Source of the DNA: an uncultured Geobacteraceae bacterium | GTDB taxonomy: Bacteria; Desulfobacterota; Desulfuromonadia; Geobacterales; Pseudopelobacteraceae | Direction of reading: 5' to 3' | NCBI GenBank assembly: GCA_903862245.1 | Contig: CAIOXL010000196.1 | Location: forward strand, 1 to 59,527 | Length of the DNA stretch: 59,527 nt | In this document: positions 31,979-41,693 of the stretch, one piece after another | Layout of the letters: every line of letters starts with the position of its first letter | Position numbering within the stretch: position 1 is the stretch's first letter | Made by a program: the position numbers and the translations under genes | Notes under the pieces: generated by a model | What the model was told of the DNA's origin: nothing | Databases searched by the model: none | Seen by the model: the letters and a program-made list of their open reading frames with translations, nothing else

Positions 31979-33580
31979 ATGGAAATTATACCACTGGTCA
32001 TCGGACTGGCAATCGGCCTTGCCGTTGCGGCGCTGTTTCTGAAAAAGCGCCTGAGCGACGGGGTGAACGCCGCACTGGGGGAAGGGCAGGTCGAACGTGC
32101 CCTGCTGAACGAGCGGTTAACGGCGGCGGCCGAGGAGGTGAAACGGCTGCGCAGTGACCTGGCCGACGCGGAACGGCTGGGACAGGGGTTGCGGCAGCAG
32201 ATGGAAACAGCGCGCAATGAGTGTGCCCAGCTGCTGGAGCGGGCCAGTCGGGTACCGCTGCTGGAGCAGGAGGTGAAGAGCGCCGGGGCAACCATTGAGG
32301 AACAGAATCAGCAGATTTCCGCACTGCGTCAAAAGCTGGGGGGAGCAGAATCAACCATCACGAGTCAGCTGCAGGAGATTGCCCGCCTGGGCGAAGAACT
32401 GCGGGACCTGACACTTCGGCGGGACGGGCTGCTTGGCGAGCTGCAGGGGTTGCACAACCAGTTTACGGAGGTTGCCACCACCCTGGATGGTGAGCGGAAA
32501 CAGAATGATGAAAAACTGGCGCTCCTGAATGATGCGCGGGAGCAGCTTTCCAATCAGTTCAAAGCGCTGGCCAATGAAATCCTGGAGGAAAAGGCCAAGC
32601 GGTTTACCGAACAGAACCAGACCAACATCGGCCAGCTGCTGGAGCCGCTCAAACTCAAACTCTCCGAGTTTCAGGGAAAAGTGGAAGAGGTCTATGTGCA
32701 GGAAGGGAAAGAGCGGAGCGCCCTTGCGGCACAGGTCAAGCAGCTGATGGAACTGAACAGGCAGCTGTCCGATGATGCCCACAACCTGACCCGGGCGTTG
32801 AAAGGGTCCAGCAAGACCCAGGGGAACTGGGGCGAGATGATTCTGGAGAAAATTCTGGAGTCATCCGGTCTGCGCAAGGGGCACGAGTACGATGTACAGG
32901 AAAGCCATACCCGGGAGGACGGCAGCCGCGCCCAGCCGGATGTGATTATTCATCTGCCGGAAGAGCGGCAGATCATCGTCGATGCCAAAGTGTCCCTGAC
33001 GGCGTATGAGGAATATGTCAACGCAGAGGATGATATCGGCCGGGACGGGGCGTTGAAACGGCATCTGGAGTCGGTGCGGGGGCATATCAAAGGGCTGTCG
33101 GAAAAGAACTATCACGAAATCCATGGGGTACGTTCACTTGACTTCGTGCTGATGTTCATACCGGTGGAACCGGCGTTCATGCTGGCCATCTCCCAGGATA
33201 ACGATTTATGGCAGGGGGCCTGGAAACGGAATGTATTGCTGGTCAGCCCCAGTACCCTGCTGTTTGTCGTCCGTACCGTCGCCCACCTGTGGCGGCAGGA
33301 GCAGCAGAACCGCAACGCCCAGGAAATTGCCCGGCGCGGTGCGGAACTGTACGACAAACTGGTCGGTTTTGTGGATGACCTGAAGGGGGTCGGCAATCGG
33401 CTGGGGCAGGCACAGAAAGAGTACGATAACGCCTTCAAGAAATTTGTCGACGGCAAGGGAAATGTCATCCGCCAGGCGGAGATGCTCCGGGAATTGGGGA
33501 TCAAGCCGGGGAGGACCATGGCGCAGGATGTTCTGGATGCTGCGCTGGAGGAACCGGTACTGCCGTCATCAATCACCTGA
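31979..33580 (+). CDS. rmuC: DNA recombination protein RmuC
   Basis: 533 residues. An N-terminal membrane anchor (about 2-22, IIPLVIGLAIGLAVAALFL) is followed by a long coiled coil (about 25-245). The C-terminal RmuC domain is PD-(D/E)XK nuclease-like, with QPDVIIHLPEERQIIVDAKVSL giving the Asp and DAK motif. The conserved GNWGEMILEKILESSGLRKG precedes it. RmuC family members limit inverted-repeat recombination and protect against foreign DNA in some systems; the anchor suggests a membrane-attached nuclease. The gene is followed by hemG after 28 bases. Confidence 0.94.
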   Translation: MEIIPLVIGLAIGLAVAALFLKKRLSDGVNAALGEGQVERALLNERLTAAAEEVKRLRSDLADAERLGQGLRQQMETARNECAQLLERASRVPLLEQEVKSAGATIEEQNQQISALRQKLGGAESTITSQLQEIARLGEELRDLTLRRDGLLGELQGLHNQFTEVATTLDGERKQNDEKLALLNDAREQLSNQFKALANEILEEKAKRFTEQNQTNIGQLLEPLKLKLSEFQGKVEEVYVQEGKERSALAAQVKQLMELNRQLSDDAHNLTRALKGSSKTQGNWGEMILEKILESSGLRKGHEYDVQESHTREDGSRAQPDVIIHLPEERQIIVDAKVSLTAYEEYVNAEDDIGRDGALKRHLESVRGHIKGLSEKNYHEIHGVRSLDFVLMFIPVEPAFMLAISQDNDLWQGAWKRNVLLVSPSTLLFVVRTVAHLWRQEQQNRNAQEIARRGAELYDKLVGFVDDLKGVGNRLGQAQKEYDNAFKKFVDGKGNVIRQAEMLRELGIKPGRTMAQDVLDAALEEPVLPSSIT

Positions 33581-33608
33581 TCTACAGTAGGGAAAGGAAC
33601 CTATCGCT

Positions 33609-35015
33609 ATGAAAAAAATCATCATCATCGGCGGCGGCATATCCGGCCTGGCAACGGCTTGGCTGCTTCGCGCCAAGTCCCGGGCCGCCGGAAAAGAACT
33701 GGACATCACCCTGCTTGAGAAAGAGGGGCAGGCGGGCGGAAAAATCAAAAGTATCCATGCGGACGGCTATACCTGCGAATGGGGGCCGAACGGCTTTCTG
33801 GACAGCAAGCCGCAAACCCTGGATCTCTGCCGGGCGCTTGGTGTGGAGAGCAATCTGCACCGGAGCAACGACAATGCGCGCAAGCGGTATATCTACTCCG
33901 GCGGCGAACTGCACCAGCTGCCGGACGGTGGGCCGGCGTTCCTCAAGAGTGCTCTGATTTCCTGGCCGGGCAAGCTGCGGCTGGCGCTGGAGCCGACCCC
34001 CTTTATCACCCCGGCGCCGGCGGGTGTGGACGAAACCCTGGCCGCTTTCGGCCGGCGCCGTCTGGGAAAAGAAGCTTTGGATAAATTGATTGCCCCCATG
34101 GTGTCCGGCATATTTGCCGGTGATCCCGAGACCATGTCGCTGATTTCCTGCTTTCCCCGTATTGCGGAGCTGGAGCGGGAATACGGCGGGCTGATCCGTG
34201 CCATGATCAAGCTGGGCAAAAAGAAAAAACAGGATCTGGCTGCCGGGAAAGTTGTCTCCAGCGCCGCCGGGCCGGGAGGAGTGCTGACGTCGTTTCGGGA
34301 GGGGATTCAGTATCTCTCCGACGCCCTGGCCGTATCGCTGGAGGGGATTGTCATCCCGGGGGTTACCGTTACTGCCGTGCGCAAGGGGGAGAGCGTTCCG
34401 TATCGGGTCACCTGCAGCAGCGGTGCTGAATACGAGGCGGACCAGGTTATCGTTGCCTCTCCGGCCTTTGCGGCGGCCGATATGCTGGGCGGACTGGACG
34501 GCGGCATGGCGGGGATACTGCGCCAGATTCCCTACGCCAGCATGACGGTGGTCTGCTTCGGTTACAGCCGTGGGCAGATCGGCCGCTCCCTGGATGGTTT
34601 CGGCTACCTGATCCCGAAAAAAGAGGGGTGCAGTACGCTCGGTACCCTGTGGGACTCCAGCATGTTCGAGGAGCGAGCCCCGGAAGGAAAAGTGCTGCTG
34701 CGCAGCATGATGGGGGGGGCGTGTTTTCCGGAATACGTTGCACTGAGTGACGATGACGTTGTGGCCCGGGTCCGGGCGGACCTGTCGATGATCATGGGAA
34801 TCACAACCCCGCCGGAATTTGTCAGGGTATTCCGCCATCCCCAGGCCATCCCCCAGTATACCGTCGGCCACGGCGCACGGCTGCAGGGTTTGGAAGAGGC
34901 GCTGAAAGCTCATCCGGGGCTGCTGCTGACCGGCAACTCCTATCGCGGTATCGGGCTTAACGACTGTGTGGCAGCGGCGGAACGGGCCGCGGATGAGGCG
35001 CTGGCATGCGCGTAG
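33609..35015 (+). CDS. hemG: protoporphyrinogen oxidase, HemY type
   Basis: 468 residues. The FAD-binding motif IIIIGGGISGLATAWLLRA starts at residue 4. The substrate-side motif ECEWGPNGFLDSKPQT-like (TCEWGPNGFLDSKP) is typical of oxygen-dependent PPOX of the HemY/PgoX family. The C-terminal FAD motif GLLLTGNSYRGIGLNDCVAAAERAADE is intact. The enzyme oxidises protoporphyrinogen IX to protoporphyrin IX before haem formation; in an anaerobe the electron acceptor is probably not oxygen, which is inference. A small membrane ORF overlaps its stop codon. Confidence 0.93.
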   Translation: MKKIIIIGGGISGLATAWLLRAKSRAAGKELDITLLEKEGQAGGKIKSIHADGYTCEWGPNGFLDSKPQTLDLCRALGVESNLHRSNDNARKRYIYSGGELHQLPDGGPAFLKSALISWPGKLRLALEPTPFITPAPAGVDETLAAFGRRRLGKEALDKLIAPMVSGIFAGDPETMSLISCFPRIAELEREYGGLIRAMIKLGKKKKQDLAAGKVVSSAAGPGGVLTSFREGIQYLSDALAVSLEGIVIPGVTVTAVRKGESVPYRVTCSSGAEYEADQVIVASPAFAAADMLGGLDGGMAGILRQIPYASMTVVCFGYSRGQIGRSLDGFGYLIPKKEGCSTLGTLWDSSMFEERAPEGKVLLRSMMGGACFPEYVALSDDDVVARVRADLSMIMGITTPPEFVRVFRHPQAIPQYTVGHGARLQGLEEALKAHPGLLLTGNSYRGIGLNDCVAAAERAADEALACA

Positions 35016-35173
35016 CGGTAGGAATCATTTTTGCGCTGTTCTGTCTCTGTTTTGTGCTGATTGTTATTGAAGAGACGTTTCTCGGTGGCCGACGCCGGCG
35101 CAGAGCTGAAAAAAATGCCCGTGAACGGGCGCTGGCGAACGCGCCTACAGAAGGCCCTGTTCCACGAAGCTGA
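35006..35173 (+). CDS. small putative membrane protein, 55 residues
   Basis: ATG at 35006 lies 10 bases inside the hemG end in another frame, so it could be translationally coupled. The product starts MRVAVGIIFALFCLCFVLIV, a single membrane helix, followed by an Arg-rich stretch (GGRRRRRAEKN) and a short polar tail. The layout is a credible small inner-membrane protein with the basic part in the cytoplasm. Its 3' end overlaps the convergent radC by 29 bases. No family is recognised; coding is plausible but unproven. Confidence 0.45.
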   Translation: MRVAVGIIFALFCLCFVLIVIEETFLGGRRRRRAEKNARERALANAPTEGPVPRS

Positions 35174-35834
35174 GGTACTCTCCATCGCCGACGATGATGT
35201 GGTCCAGTACCTTGATCCCCATGATGTCCCCCGCCTCCCTCAGGCGCCGGGTGATGGCAATATCCTCGCTGCTGGGCGCCGGGTCGCCGGTGGGGTGGTT
35301 GTGTAGCAGAATCATGGCGGCGGCGGATTCCTTCACCGCCGGACTGAAGACCTCACGTGGATGGACGATGCTTTGATTGAGGCTCCCCTGAGAGATCTGC
35401 ACCCGCCGGATGATGCGGTTTTTGCCGTCCAGCAGCAGCACCAGAAAATATTCTTTGCGGCTGTCTCTGAATTCGTGGTGGAAATAGTCGAATATCTGGC
35501 GGGGAGAGGTGAAGCGGTCGAGTCGTTCCAGTTTGCGTCCCTGGAAGCGTGCCGCCAGGGTAAAGGCTGCCTTGATGCTGGTGGCTTTGGCCGGGCCGAC
35601 ACCTTGGATGGCGCAGAGTTCACCCAGGTCGGCACTGCCCAGTTCCCGCAGATTACCGCTGAAGTGCGAGATCAGCCCCCGCCCCAGATCGATGGCGCTC
35701 TGCCGGGAACCCGGATCGCCGGTTCTGATAATCAGGGCCAGCAGTTCCGCGTCAGTGAGGAGTGCCGCCCCCTGTTTGAACATCTTTTCGCGCGGCCGCT
35801 CGTCTTCGGGCCACTCTTTTATTCCTCCCGGCAT
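35145..35834 (-). CDS. radC: RadC family JAB/MPN-domain protein
   Basis: 229 residues. A helix-hairpin-helix region (about 60-90, LCAIQGVGPAKATSIKAAF) precedes the JAB/MPN metalloprotease-like domain. The metal-binding motif LLHNHPTGDPAPSSED is complete, with an upstream Glu in the VFSPAVKE segment. RadC proteins were once linked to repair, but that role is not established; some act near mobile DNA. This copy is the full-length chromosomal form. It is convergent with the small ORF after hemG and lies 10 bases after uppP on the same strand. Confidence 0.93.
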   Translation of the reverse strand: MPGGIKEWPEDERPREKMFKQGAALLTDAELLALIIRTGDPGSRQSAIDLGRGLISHFSGNLRELGSADLGELCAIQGVGPAKATSIKAAFTLAARFQGRKLERLDRFTSPRQIFDYFHHEFRDSRKEYFLVLLLDGKNRIIRRVQISQGSLNQSIVHPREVFSPAVKESAAAMILLHNHPTGDPAPSSEDIAITRRLREAGDIMGIKVLDHIIVGDGEYLSFVEQGLL

Positions 35835-35844
35835 GCATTCCCTC

Positions 35845-36663
35845 CTACCTGAAACCTGACAAAATGGCGACTATCAAGCCGCTTCCGACAATGACCCGGT
35901 ACCAGACAAACGGCGAAAGGCTCTGCTTCTGCACAAAACGAAGCAGAAACGCGACGCTGATATACCCGGTAACCGCCGAGAAGATAATACCGACCACCAT
36001 CGGCAGTCCCTCTCCGGCCGGAATGCCGTGCTTGAACAGATGCACGGTTTTCAGCAGGGCGGCGCCGGCCACAATCGGCAGCGACATCAAAAATGAAAAG
36101 CGGGCGGCGCTTTCACGGGTGAAGCCGAGCATCAACCCGGCGGTGATGGTGATTCCGGACCGGGACACTCCCGGGATCAATGCCAGGCACTGCATCAGGC
36201 CGATGGTCAGCGCCCCGGGGGTTTTTATCTCGTCCAGTATCAGTCGCTTGCGCCCCAGCAGGTCGACAGCGCCGAGGAGCAGTCCGAAGCCGATCAGCAC
36301 CGAGGCGATCAGCAGCGGATTAGAGCGGAATACCTTCTCGATATCATGTTCGAACAGTTTCCCGACAACCGCAGCCGGGACGGTGGCGGCGATGATCAGA
36401 AACGGCAGCCTCCGGGCGGGGGTGTTCAGCCTGCGGGTGGCCAGAACTTCAAAGAAGGAGACCGCCAGCTCGATGATGTCGCGCCAGAAGTAGAGCGACA
36501 GGGCCAGAAATGTGCCCAGATGCAGGGCAACGTCAAAGGTCAGGCCGGATTCGGGCCATTTCAGCAGCCAGGGGACAATGATCAGGTGTGCGGAGCTGCT
36601 GATCGGAAGCACCTCGGCAAAACCTTGCAGGGCACCGAGAACGGCGGCGTGTAAGAGATTCAT
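35845..36663 (-). CDS. uppP: undecaprenyl-diphosphatase UppP (BacA)
   Basis: About 272 residues from ATG at 36663 (MNLLHAAVLGALQGFAEVLP); an ATG six codons upstream is less likely. It is a multi-pass membrane protein with the two family motifs GFAEVLPISSSAHL near residue 14 and PGVSRSGITITAG near 160. UppP dephosphorylates undecaprenyl diphosphate to recycle the lipid carrier for peptidoglycan and O-antigen synthesis. High expression gives bacitracin resistance in known species. Confidence 0.95.
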   Translation of the reverse strand: MNLLHAAVLGALQGFAEVLPISSSAHLIIVPWLLKWPESGLTFDVALHLGTFLALSLYFWRDIIELAVSFFEVLATRRLNTPARRLPFLIIAATVPAAVVGKLFEHDIEKVFRSNPLLIASVLIGFGLLLGAVDLLGRKRLILDEIKTPGALTIGLMQCLALIPGVSRSGITITAGLMLGFTRESAARFSFLMSLPIVAGAALLKTVHLFKHGIPAGEGLPMVVGIIFSAVTGYISVAFLLRFVQKQSLSPFVWYRVIVGSGLIVAILSGFR

Positions 36664-36698
36664 GTTGTACTCCTTCGTCAAGATAGTGCGGCAGGGTA

Positions 36699-36716
36699 CT
36701 GTAATTTTTCTCTAAA
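36699..36716 (+). promoter_or_regulatory. weak Pho-box-like sequence upstream of DUF47-pit
   Basis: CTGTAAT-TTTT-CTCTAAA resembles the 7-4-7 Pho box (CTGTCAT repeats) at 10 of 14 half-site positions. It lies 125 bases before the DUF47 gene and just upstream of uppP. PhoB control of a phosphate transporter would make sense, but the second half-site is poor. Confidence 0.2.
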
Positions 36717-36840
36717 GGCAATTCATGTTGCTATGCCCATGGACCGGCACGAGCAAATTTACTCTGTGAACGGGGCGAAAAGTGTGCTACTAATCACGAG
36801 TTTCAAAGGAGTCTGCACGAAAATCTACGGAGGCAAAGTT

Positions 36841-37461
36841 ATGTTCGGATTTATTCCAAAAGAAGAAAAATTCTTTAAGCTTTTCAAAGCTATGACAGAG
36901 AATATTATCGTTGGTGCCAAGCTGCTCAAGGAGATGCTGGACGATTTTGAAAATCCGCTTGAAAGCCAGCGCAGGATCAAGGATATCGAGCACAAGGGGG
37001 ATTCCATAACCCATGAAATTATCCAGACACTGAACAAAACATTCATAACACCCCTTGACCGGGAGGATATTTATGCCCTCGCCTCCAAGCTGGACGATAT
37101 CCTTGACCTGATTGATGCTTCGGCCCAGCGGGTGATTATGTACAACGTGGAATCGATCCCCCCTGAAGCAAAATCACTCGGCTTCATAATTCTGCAGTCA
37201 TGCCACGCGGTGGACAAAGCGGTGGCCATGCTGGGCAAAAAAACCAATGAACAGATCTTTGAGGCGTGCGTAGAGATCAACTCGCTGGAGAATGAGGCCG
37301 ACAGGGTGTCCCGCGAAGCGATCAGCAGGCTGTTTGATGAGGAGAAGGACCCGATCCAGCTGATCAAGTGGAAGGAAATCTATGAAACCCTTGAAAAAGC
37401 CACCGACAAGTGCGAAGACGCCTCAAATATTCTTGAAAGCGTGGTGGTAAAGAATGCTTGA
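36841..37461 (+). CDS. DUF47 (PhoU-like) accessory protein of the Pit transporter
   Basis: 206 residues from ATG at 36841, which has GGAGG 7 bases upstream; a longer frame to 36733 lacks support. The protein is all-alpha and PhoU-like, beginning MFGFIPKEEKFFKLFKAMTENI. Acidic metal-ligand-like motifs recur, such as DIEHKGDSITHEII and SLENEADRVSREAI, with the E/DxxxD spacing seen in PhoU. It overlaps pit by 8 bases. DUF47-Pit pairs are common, and the DUF47 partner probably tunes low-affinity phosphate uptake; that role is inference. Confidence 0.92.
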   Translation: MFGFIPKEEKFFKLFKAMTENIIVGAKLLKEMLDDFENPLESQRRIKDIEHKGDSITHEIIQTLNKTFITPLDREDIYALASKLDDILDLIDASAQRVIMYNVESIPPEAKSLGFIILQSCHAVDKAVAMLGKKTNEQIFEACVEINSLENEADRVSREAISRLFDEEKDPIQLIKWKEIYETLEKATDKCEDASNILESVVVKNA

Positions 37462-38455
37462 TCCGGCTTTCGTGATGCTCTGCCTGGTTATTCTGGCGGC
37501 GCTGCTCTTCGATTATATCAACGGCTTCCACGATACCGCCAACGCAATTGCCACCAGTGTTTCCACCCGGGCGCTTTCGGTCAAGGCCGCTATCATCCTG
37601 GCCGCGAGTCTCAATTTTCTGGGGGCGATGGCGTTTACCAAAGTGGCCAAAACCATCGGCACCGGCATCATCAGTGCGGACCAGCTGACTCAGATGGTTG
37701 TCCTGGCAGGGGTGATCGGCGCCATTATCTGGAATGTCATAACCTGGTACTTCGGGCTCCCTTCGTCATCATCCCACGCCATCGTGGGTGGTCTCATCGG
37801 GGCGGTCATCGCCCATGTCGGGCCATCAGCCCTGCTGTGGGACGGTCTGAAAAAAATAATTCTGGCGCTGATTCTCTCCCCGATTCTCGGCGTTATTGCC
37901 GGGTTTATTTTCGTCGTGATCTTCTCGCGTGTTCTGCAGTTCCGCTCGCCCGCCGGAGTGAACCGGGGCTTCCGCAAGATGCAGATCCTGTCGGCGGCTT
38001 TTATGGCGTTTTCCCACGGCACCGCTGACGCGCAGAAATCCATGGGGGTTATCACTATGGCACTGCTCAGCTACGGTGCGATACCGGTTTTCGAGGTGCC
38101 GATGTGGGTCAAATTCACCTGCGCCCTGGCAATGGCGCTCGGCACCGCCGCCGGGGGGTGGCGCATCATTAAGACGGTCGGCCGGGATTTTGTGAAGCTG
38201 CAGCCCATGACCGGCTTCTCCGTCGATTCGGCGTCCACCTGCGTTATTCTGGGGGCCTCCATGCTCGGGCTGCCGACCAGCACCACACATGTTGTCACCT
38301 CGTCAATTCTGGGTGTCGGCCTGTCCAAGAGCCTTAATGCGGTCAACTGGAATGTGGCCAAGCGTATTCTGACCGCCTGGGTTCTGACCATACCTGCGGC
38401 CGCTCTGGTTGCCTATCTGACCTACCAGGTCATGAGCCCCCTGCTGGGGAAATAG
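37454..38455 (+). CDS. pit: inorganic phosphate transporter, PiT family
   Basis: 333 residues, about ten membrane helices. The PiT signature [22 protein letters not shown] sits near the N-terminus and the repeat signature [18 protein letters not shown] lies in the second half. [17 protein letters not shown] near the C-terminus is typical. It is the short prokaryotic form, with no large cytoplasmic loop. It moves phosphate with protons, often as a metal-phosphate complex. It overlaps the DUF47 gene upstream, and cysS follows 34 bases later. Confidence 0.94.
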   Translation: MLDPAFVMLCLVILAALLFDYINGFHDTANAIATSVSTRALSVKAAIILAASLNFLGAMAFTKVAKTIGTGIISADQLTQMVVLAGVIGAIIWNVITWYFGLPSSSSHAIVGGLIGAVIAHVGPSALLWDGLKKIILALILSPILGVIAGFIFVVIFSRVLQFRSPAGVNRGFRKMQILSAAFMAFSHGTADAQKSMGVITMALLSYGAIPVFEVPMWVKFTCALAMALGTAAGGWRIIKTVGRDFVKLQPMTGFSVDSASTCVILGASMLGLPTSTTHVVTSSILGVGLSKSLNAVNWNVAKRILTAWVLTIPAAALVAYLTYQVMSPLLGK

Positions 38456-38489
38456 GCCCCAACCCCACTTTTACTCGCGGAGTTTACCC

Positions 38490-39971
38490 ATGGCATTGCG
38501 TGTCTATAATACGCTCACCGGCGAAAAAGAACTCTTCGTGCCGCTGACCCCCGGCAAAGTGGGGATGTACGTCTGCGGGGTCACTGTGTACGATTACTGC
38601 CACATCGGGCACGCCCGTGCCGGAGTGGTGTTCGACATAATTTTCCGGTACCTGAACTATGCCGGGTATGACGTCACCTACGTCCGTAACTACACCGACA
38701 TTGACGACAAGATCATCAATCGCGCCAATCAGGAAGGGACTGATTACCGCACCGTTGCCGACCGTTATATCCAGGCGTTTGACGAGGATATGGCCCGTCT
38801 GGGGCTGGCCAGGCCGACGGTGGAGCCGAAGGCCACGGACCATATCGGCGGGATTATCGCCATCATTGAAGCGCTGATCGCCAAGGGACACGCGTACGTT
38901 TCCGAGGGGGACGTGTATTACGCCGTGGAAACCTTTCCTGACTATCTAAAACTCTCCGGGCGTAATCTTGAGGATATGCAGGCCGGTGCCCGGGTGGAGG
39001 TCGGGGATAAAAAGCGCCATCCGATGGATTTTGCCCTCTGGAAGGGGTCGAAACCGGGTGAACCGTGGTGGCAATCGCCCTGGGGAGAGGGGCGCCCCGG
39101 CTGGCACATCGAGTGCTCGGCCATGAGCATGGAATTTCTGGGCAAAACATTTGATATTCATGGCGGCGGGAAAGACCTGGTGTTTCCCCACCATGAAAAC
39201 GAAATCGCCCAGTCGGAAGCGGCCAACGGCTGTCAGTTCGTGCGCTACTGGCTGCACAACGGTTTTGTCAATATCAACGCCGAGAAAATGAGCAAGTCGC
39301 TGGGCAACTTCTTCACCATCCGCGAGGTGCTGCAGCAGTATGACCCGGAAACGCTGCGTTTTTTCATCCTGTCCGCCCATTACCGCTCTCCCATAGATTT
39401 CTCCGATCAGAACCTGGAAGAGGCCCAGTCCGGTCTGGAGCGGATGTATGCCTGTCTTGCAGCGCTGGATGACCTCCTGAACCGTGAACCGCTGGCGGTC
39501 GACAGCGCACTCCCCGGTGGACTGTCGCCGGTCGCTCTGGAGCTGCAGGAACGGCTGAGCCAGTTCAGACACCGCTTTGTGGAAGCCATGGACGATGATT
39601 TCAACGCCGCCCAGGCGCTCGGTATCCTTTTTGAAACGGTACGGATCGTCAACCGGTTTCTGGCGGAAGCCGGGGACGTAACCCCCTTCAGCCGGTCCCT
39701 GCTGGCGCAGGCCCGCGACCTGTTTACCGAGACGGGGGGTGTGCTGGGACTGTTCACCACCGCGCCGGCCCTCTGGCTGGAACGGATCAAGGCCGGCAAA
39801 GCGTGCCGGATTGATATGTCCCCGGAAGAAATTGAAGGGCTGATTGCCGAACGGGTTGAAGCACGGCGGGCAAAGAACTTCAAGCGGGGCGATGAGATCC
39901 GTGACCTGCTGCTGGCAAAGGGGATTCAGCTGCTGGACTCATCCCAGGGGACAACCTGGAACGTAAAGTAA
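38490..39971 (+). CDS. cysS: cysteine--tRNA ligase
   Basis: 493 residues, class I synthetase. HIGH appears in [12 protein letters not shown] and KMSKS in [12 protein letters not shown]. Zinc-binding Cys residues are in [11 protein letters not shown] and [11 protein letters not shown], with [11 protein letters not shown] completing the site. The C-terminal tRNA-binding domain is complete ([20 protein letters not shown]). The gene is plus-strand, 34 bases after pit, with a ribosome site GGAG upstream. Confidence 0.97.
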   Translation: MALRVYNTLTGEKELFVPLTPGKVGMYVCGVTVYDYCHIGHARAGVVFDIIFRYLNYAGYDVTYVRNYTDIDDKIINRANQEGTDYRTVADRYIQAFDEDMARLGLARPTVEPKATDHIGGIIAIIEALIAKGHAYVSEGDVYYAVETFPDYLKLSGRNLEDMQAGARVEVGDKKRHPMDFALWKGSKPGEPWWQSPWGEGRPGWHIECSAMSMEFLGKTFDIHGGGKDLVFPHHENEIAQSEAANGCQFVRYWLHNGFVNINAEKMSKSLGNFFTIREVLQQYDPETLRFFILSAHYRSPIDFSDQNLEEAQSGLERMYACLAALDDLLNREPLAVDSALPGGLSPVALELQERLSQFRHRFVEAMDDDFNAAQALGILFETVRIVNRFLAEAGDVTPFSRSLLAQARDLFTETGGVLGLFTTAPALWLERIKAGKACRIDMSPEEIEGLIAERVEARRAKNFKRGDEIRDLLLAKGIQLLDSSQGTTWNVK

Positions 39972-40004
39972 ATTCCATCTTCGCCGCTGTAAGTAATGGC
40001 TCGC

Positions 40005-40032
40005 TTGCATACCTGCTTTTGGCTGATATAAT
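40005..40032 (+). promoter_or_regulatory. sigma-70 promoter of the kinase-receiver operon
   Basis: TTGCAT (40005-40010), a 16-base spacer and a perfect TATAAT (40027-40032) point at the histidine kinase gene, whose GTG start is 30 bases downstream of the -10. It separates this unit from cysS. The -35 matches consensus at 4 of 6. Confidence 0.65.
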
Positions 40033-40061
40033 TTGACCGTACTACATTTAGTGAGGTTATT

Positions 40062-41693
40062 GTGGATCGGGAGTACTGCTGGGACAGGGAAGTAATTACG
40101 CAGTCTGACTGCCCGGAGACGGGCGAGGGCGAAGAAGAACTGTTTGCGTCAAAGCAGCAGCGCAATCTCGAAAAATGTGCTGAATGCCCCCGGTTTCTTG
40201 ACGATCTTAAACAGATGGCCGGTGATGTCACCCCCAACCCGCTGGCGCCGGTTCTCGCCACCGTTCTTACCGAATTCCGCCGTCAAAAAGCCCAGATACA
40301 GTCACTGGTCAGTTTTCTCGACAATAAAACCCTCGAAATACGCTTTCTGCACGAGCTCGGCTCGGTCCTGCAAAGCTCGGTTGATCTGGATGAGGTGCTT
40401 TCCGTCGCCATGACCGCCATTACCGCCGGCCAGGGATTCGGCATGAACCGCGCCTTCCTGCTCTTGTGTGATCGGGAGGAGGGGGTTCTGAACGGCTACC
40501 TGGGTCTCGGCCCCCGGAACCTGGAGGAGGCCCGTCAGGTATGGGGCGAGATCAGTCAGAACGATATGGATCTGCAGACTCTTGCCCAGAATTTCCGCCG
40601 CACCAAGCTTTCCTCAGAGCGTGAAAAATTTCATGATGTTCTTGAACTGCTGACTATTCCGCTCTCCAACAAGGATCATATTGTCATCAAGGCGCTCGAC
40701 GGCAGGCGGCCGATCATGGTCAAGGGGGCTTTCAGCCGTCCGGATGTTCCCTACGAACTTGCCAGACTGCTGGGCGTTGATGATTTTCTGCTGATGCCGC
40801 TGATCTCGCGGAACCGCCGGGTCGGCATTATCCTGGCGGATAACTGTATCACCCACCGTGCCATCACCGAAGAAGACATGCACTCACTGGAAACATTTGG
40901 TTTTCCGGTCGCTTTTGCCATTGAACGTGCTTCGCTGTACGACAAGCTGCAGATTGAGCTCAACCGGGTCACTGAAGCCGGTAAAAAGCTGAAAGAACAG
41001 CAGCAGCTGATCGTCAGAATGGAAAACATGGCTCTGGTCGGGCGCATCACCTCCAGCATCGCCCATTCAGTGCGTAATCCGCTGATGATCATTGGCGGCT
41101 TTGCCCGTTCGATGCTTAAAAACAGCCGGGCATCGGACCCGAAACGTACCTTCGTCGAATCGATTGTTGCCGAAACCCGTCAGCTGGAAGGTGTTCTGGA
41201 CGAAATTCTCAACTATTCCGATTCGATGTATCCGACCCGGGATTTTTGGGATGTTGACCAGCTGGTCGAGGCTTCACTGAGGGACACCGCCGACGTACTG
41301 ACATCGCTTGGCTACGTCGTCGGCTATTCACCGGGGCTTGGTCTGCCGCCGGTATATATCGACTTCAAGCAGCTTTCCTATTGTCTCAGGACCATGCTGC
41401 TGAATGATATGGACGGAACATGCGCTGACAGATCCATCGCCATCAGCTCCCAGAACAGCGAAGATGGTGTTATCCTCCGCATTGAAGACCATAGTCGGCG
41501 CATAACCCAGTCGGAACTCGATCACCTGCTGGTACCGTTTTCGGAGACCCGTGACCTGGGCGCCGGGCTGGGGCTGGCGCTGTGCAAAGCCATGCTTGAA
41601 AAACAGGGGCTCCCGTTTGAAGCCCAGGCCGATCAGCATACAGGAATCATGTATACCATCACACTTCCGACCCGCAAGGAGGAACAGTCATGA
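40062..41693 (+). CDS. cytosolic GAF-domain sensor histidine kinase with atypical ATPase site
   Basis: 543 residues starting at GTG, with GAGG upstream. There is no membrane helix. The N-terminus has paired cysteines (Cys6, Cys17 in DCPE, then CAECPRF), recalling metal-binding or Fe-S motifs seen in Deltaproteobacterial sensors. A GAF domain spans about 105-310, a coiled coil 310-335, then the HisKA H-box SSIAHSVRNPLMIIGG. The HATPase part is unusual: the G1 region reads IEDHSRRI where DxGxG is expected, while the G2 motif LGAGLGLALC is present. The receiver gene follows with a 4-base overlap. The input signal is unknown. Confidence 0.85.
   Translation: MDREYCWDREVITQSDCPETGEGEEELFASKQQRNLEKCAECPRFLDDLKQMAGDVTPNPLAPVLATVLTEFRRQKAQIQSLVSFLDNKTLEIRFLHELGSVLQSSVDLDEVLSVAMTAITAGQGFGMNRAFLLLCDREEGVLNGYLGLGPRNLEEARQVWGEISQNDMDLQTLAQNFRRTKLSSEREKFHDVLELLTIPLSNKDHIVIKALDGRRPIMVKGAFSRPDVPYELARLLGVDDFLLMPLISRNRRVGIILADNCITHRAITEEDMHSLETFGFPVAFAIERASLYDKLQIELNRVTEAGKKLKEQQQLIVRMENMALVGRITSSIAHSVRNPLMIIGGFARSMLKNSRASDPKRTFVESIVAETRQLEGVLDEILNYSDSMYPTRDFWDVDQLVEASLRDTADVLTSLGYVVGYSPGLGLPPVYIDFKQLSYCLRTMLLNDMDGTCADRSIAISSQNSEDGVILRIEDHSRRITQSELDHLLVPFSETRDLGAGLGLALCKAMLEKQGLPFEAQADQHTGIMYTITLPTRKEEQS

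Noticed and set aside
33582-34913. 443-codon open frame on the minus strand opposite hemG
   Set aside because: Antisense to hemG with low-complexity composition; no domain and no separate ribosome site.
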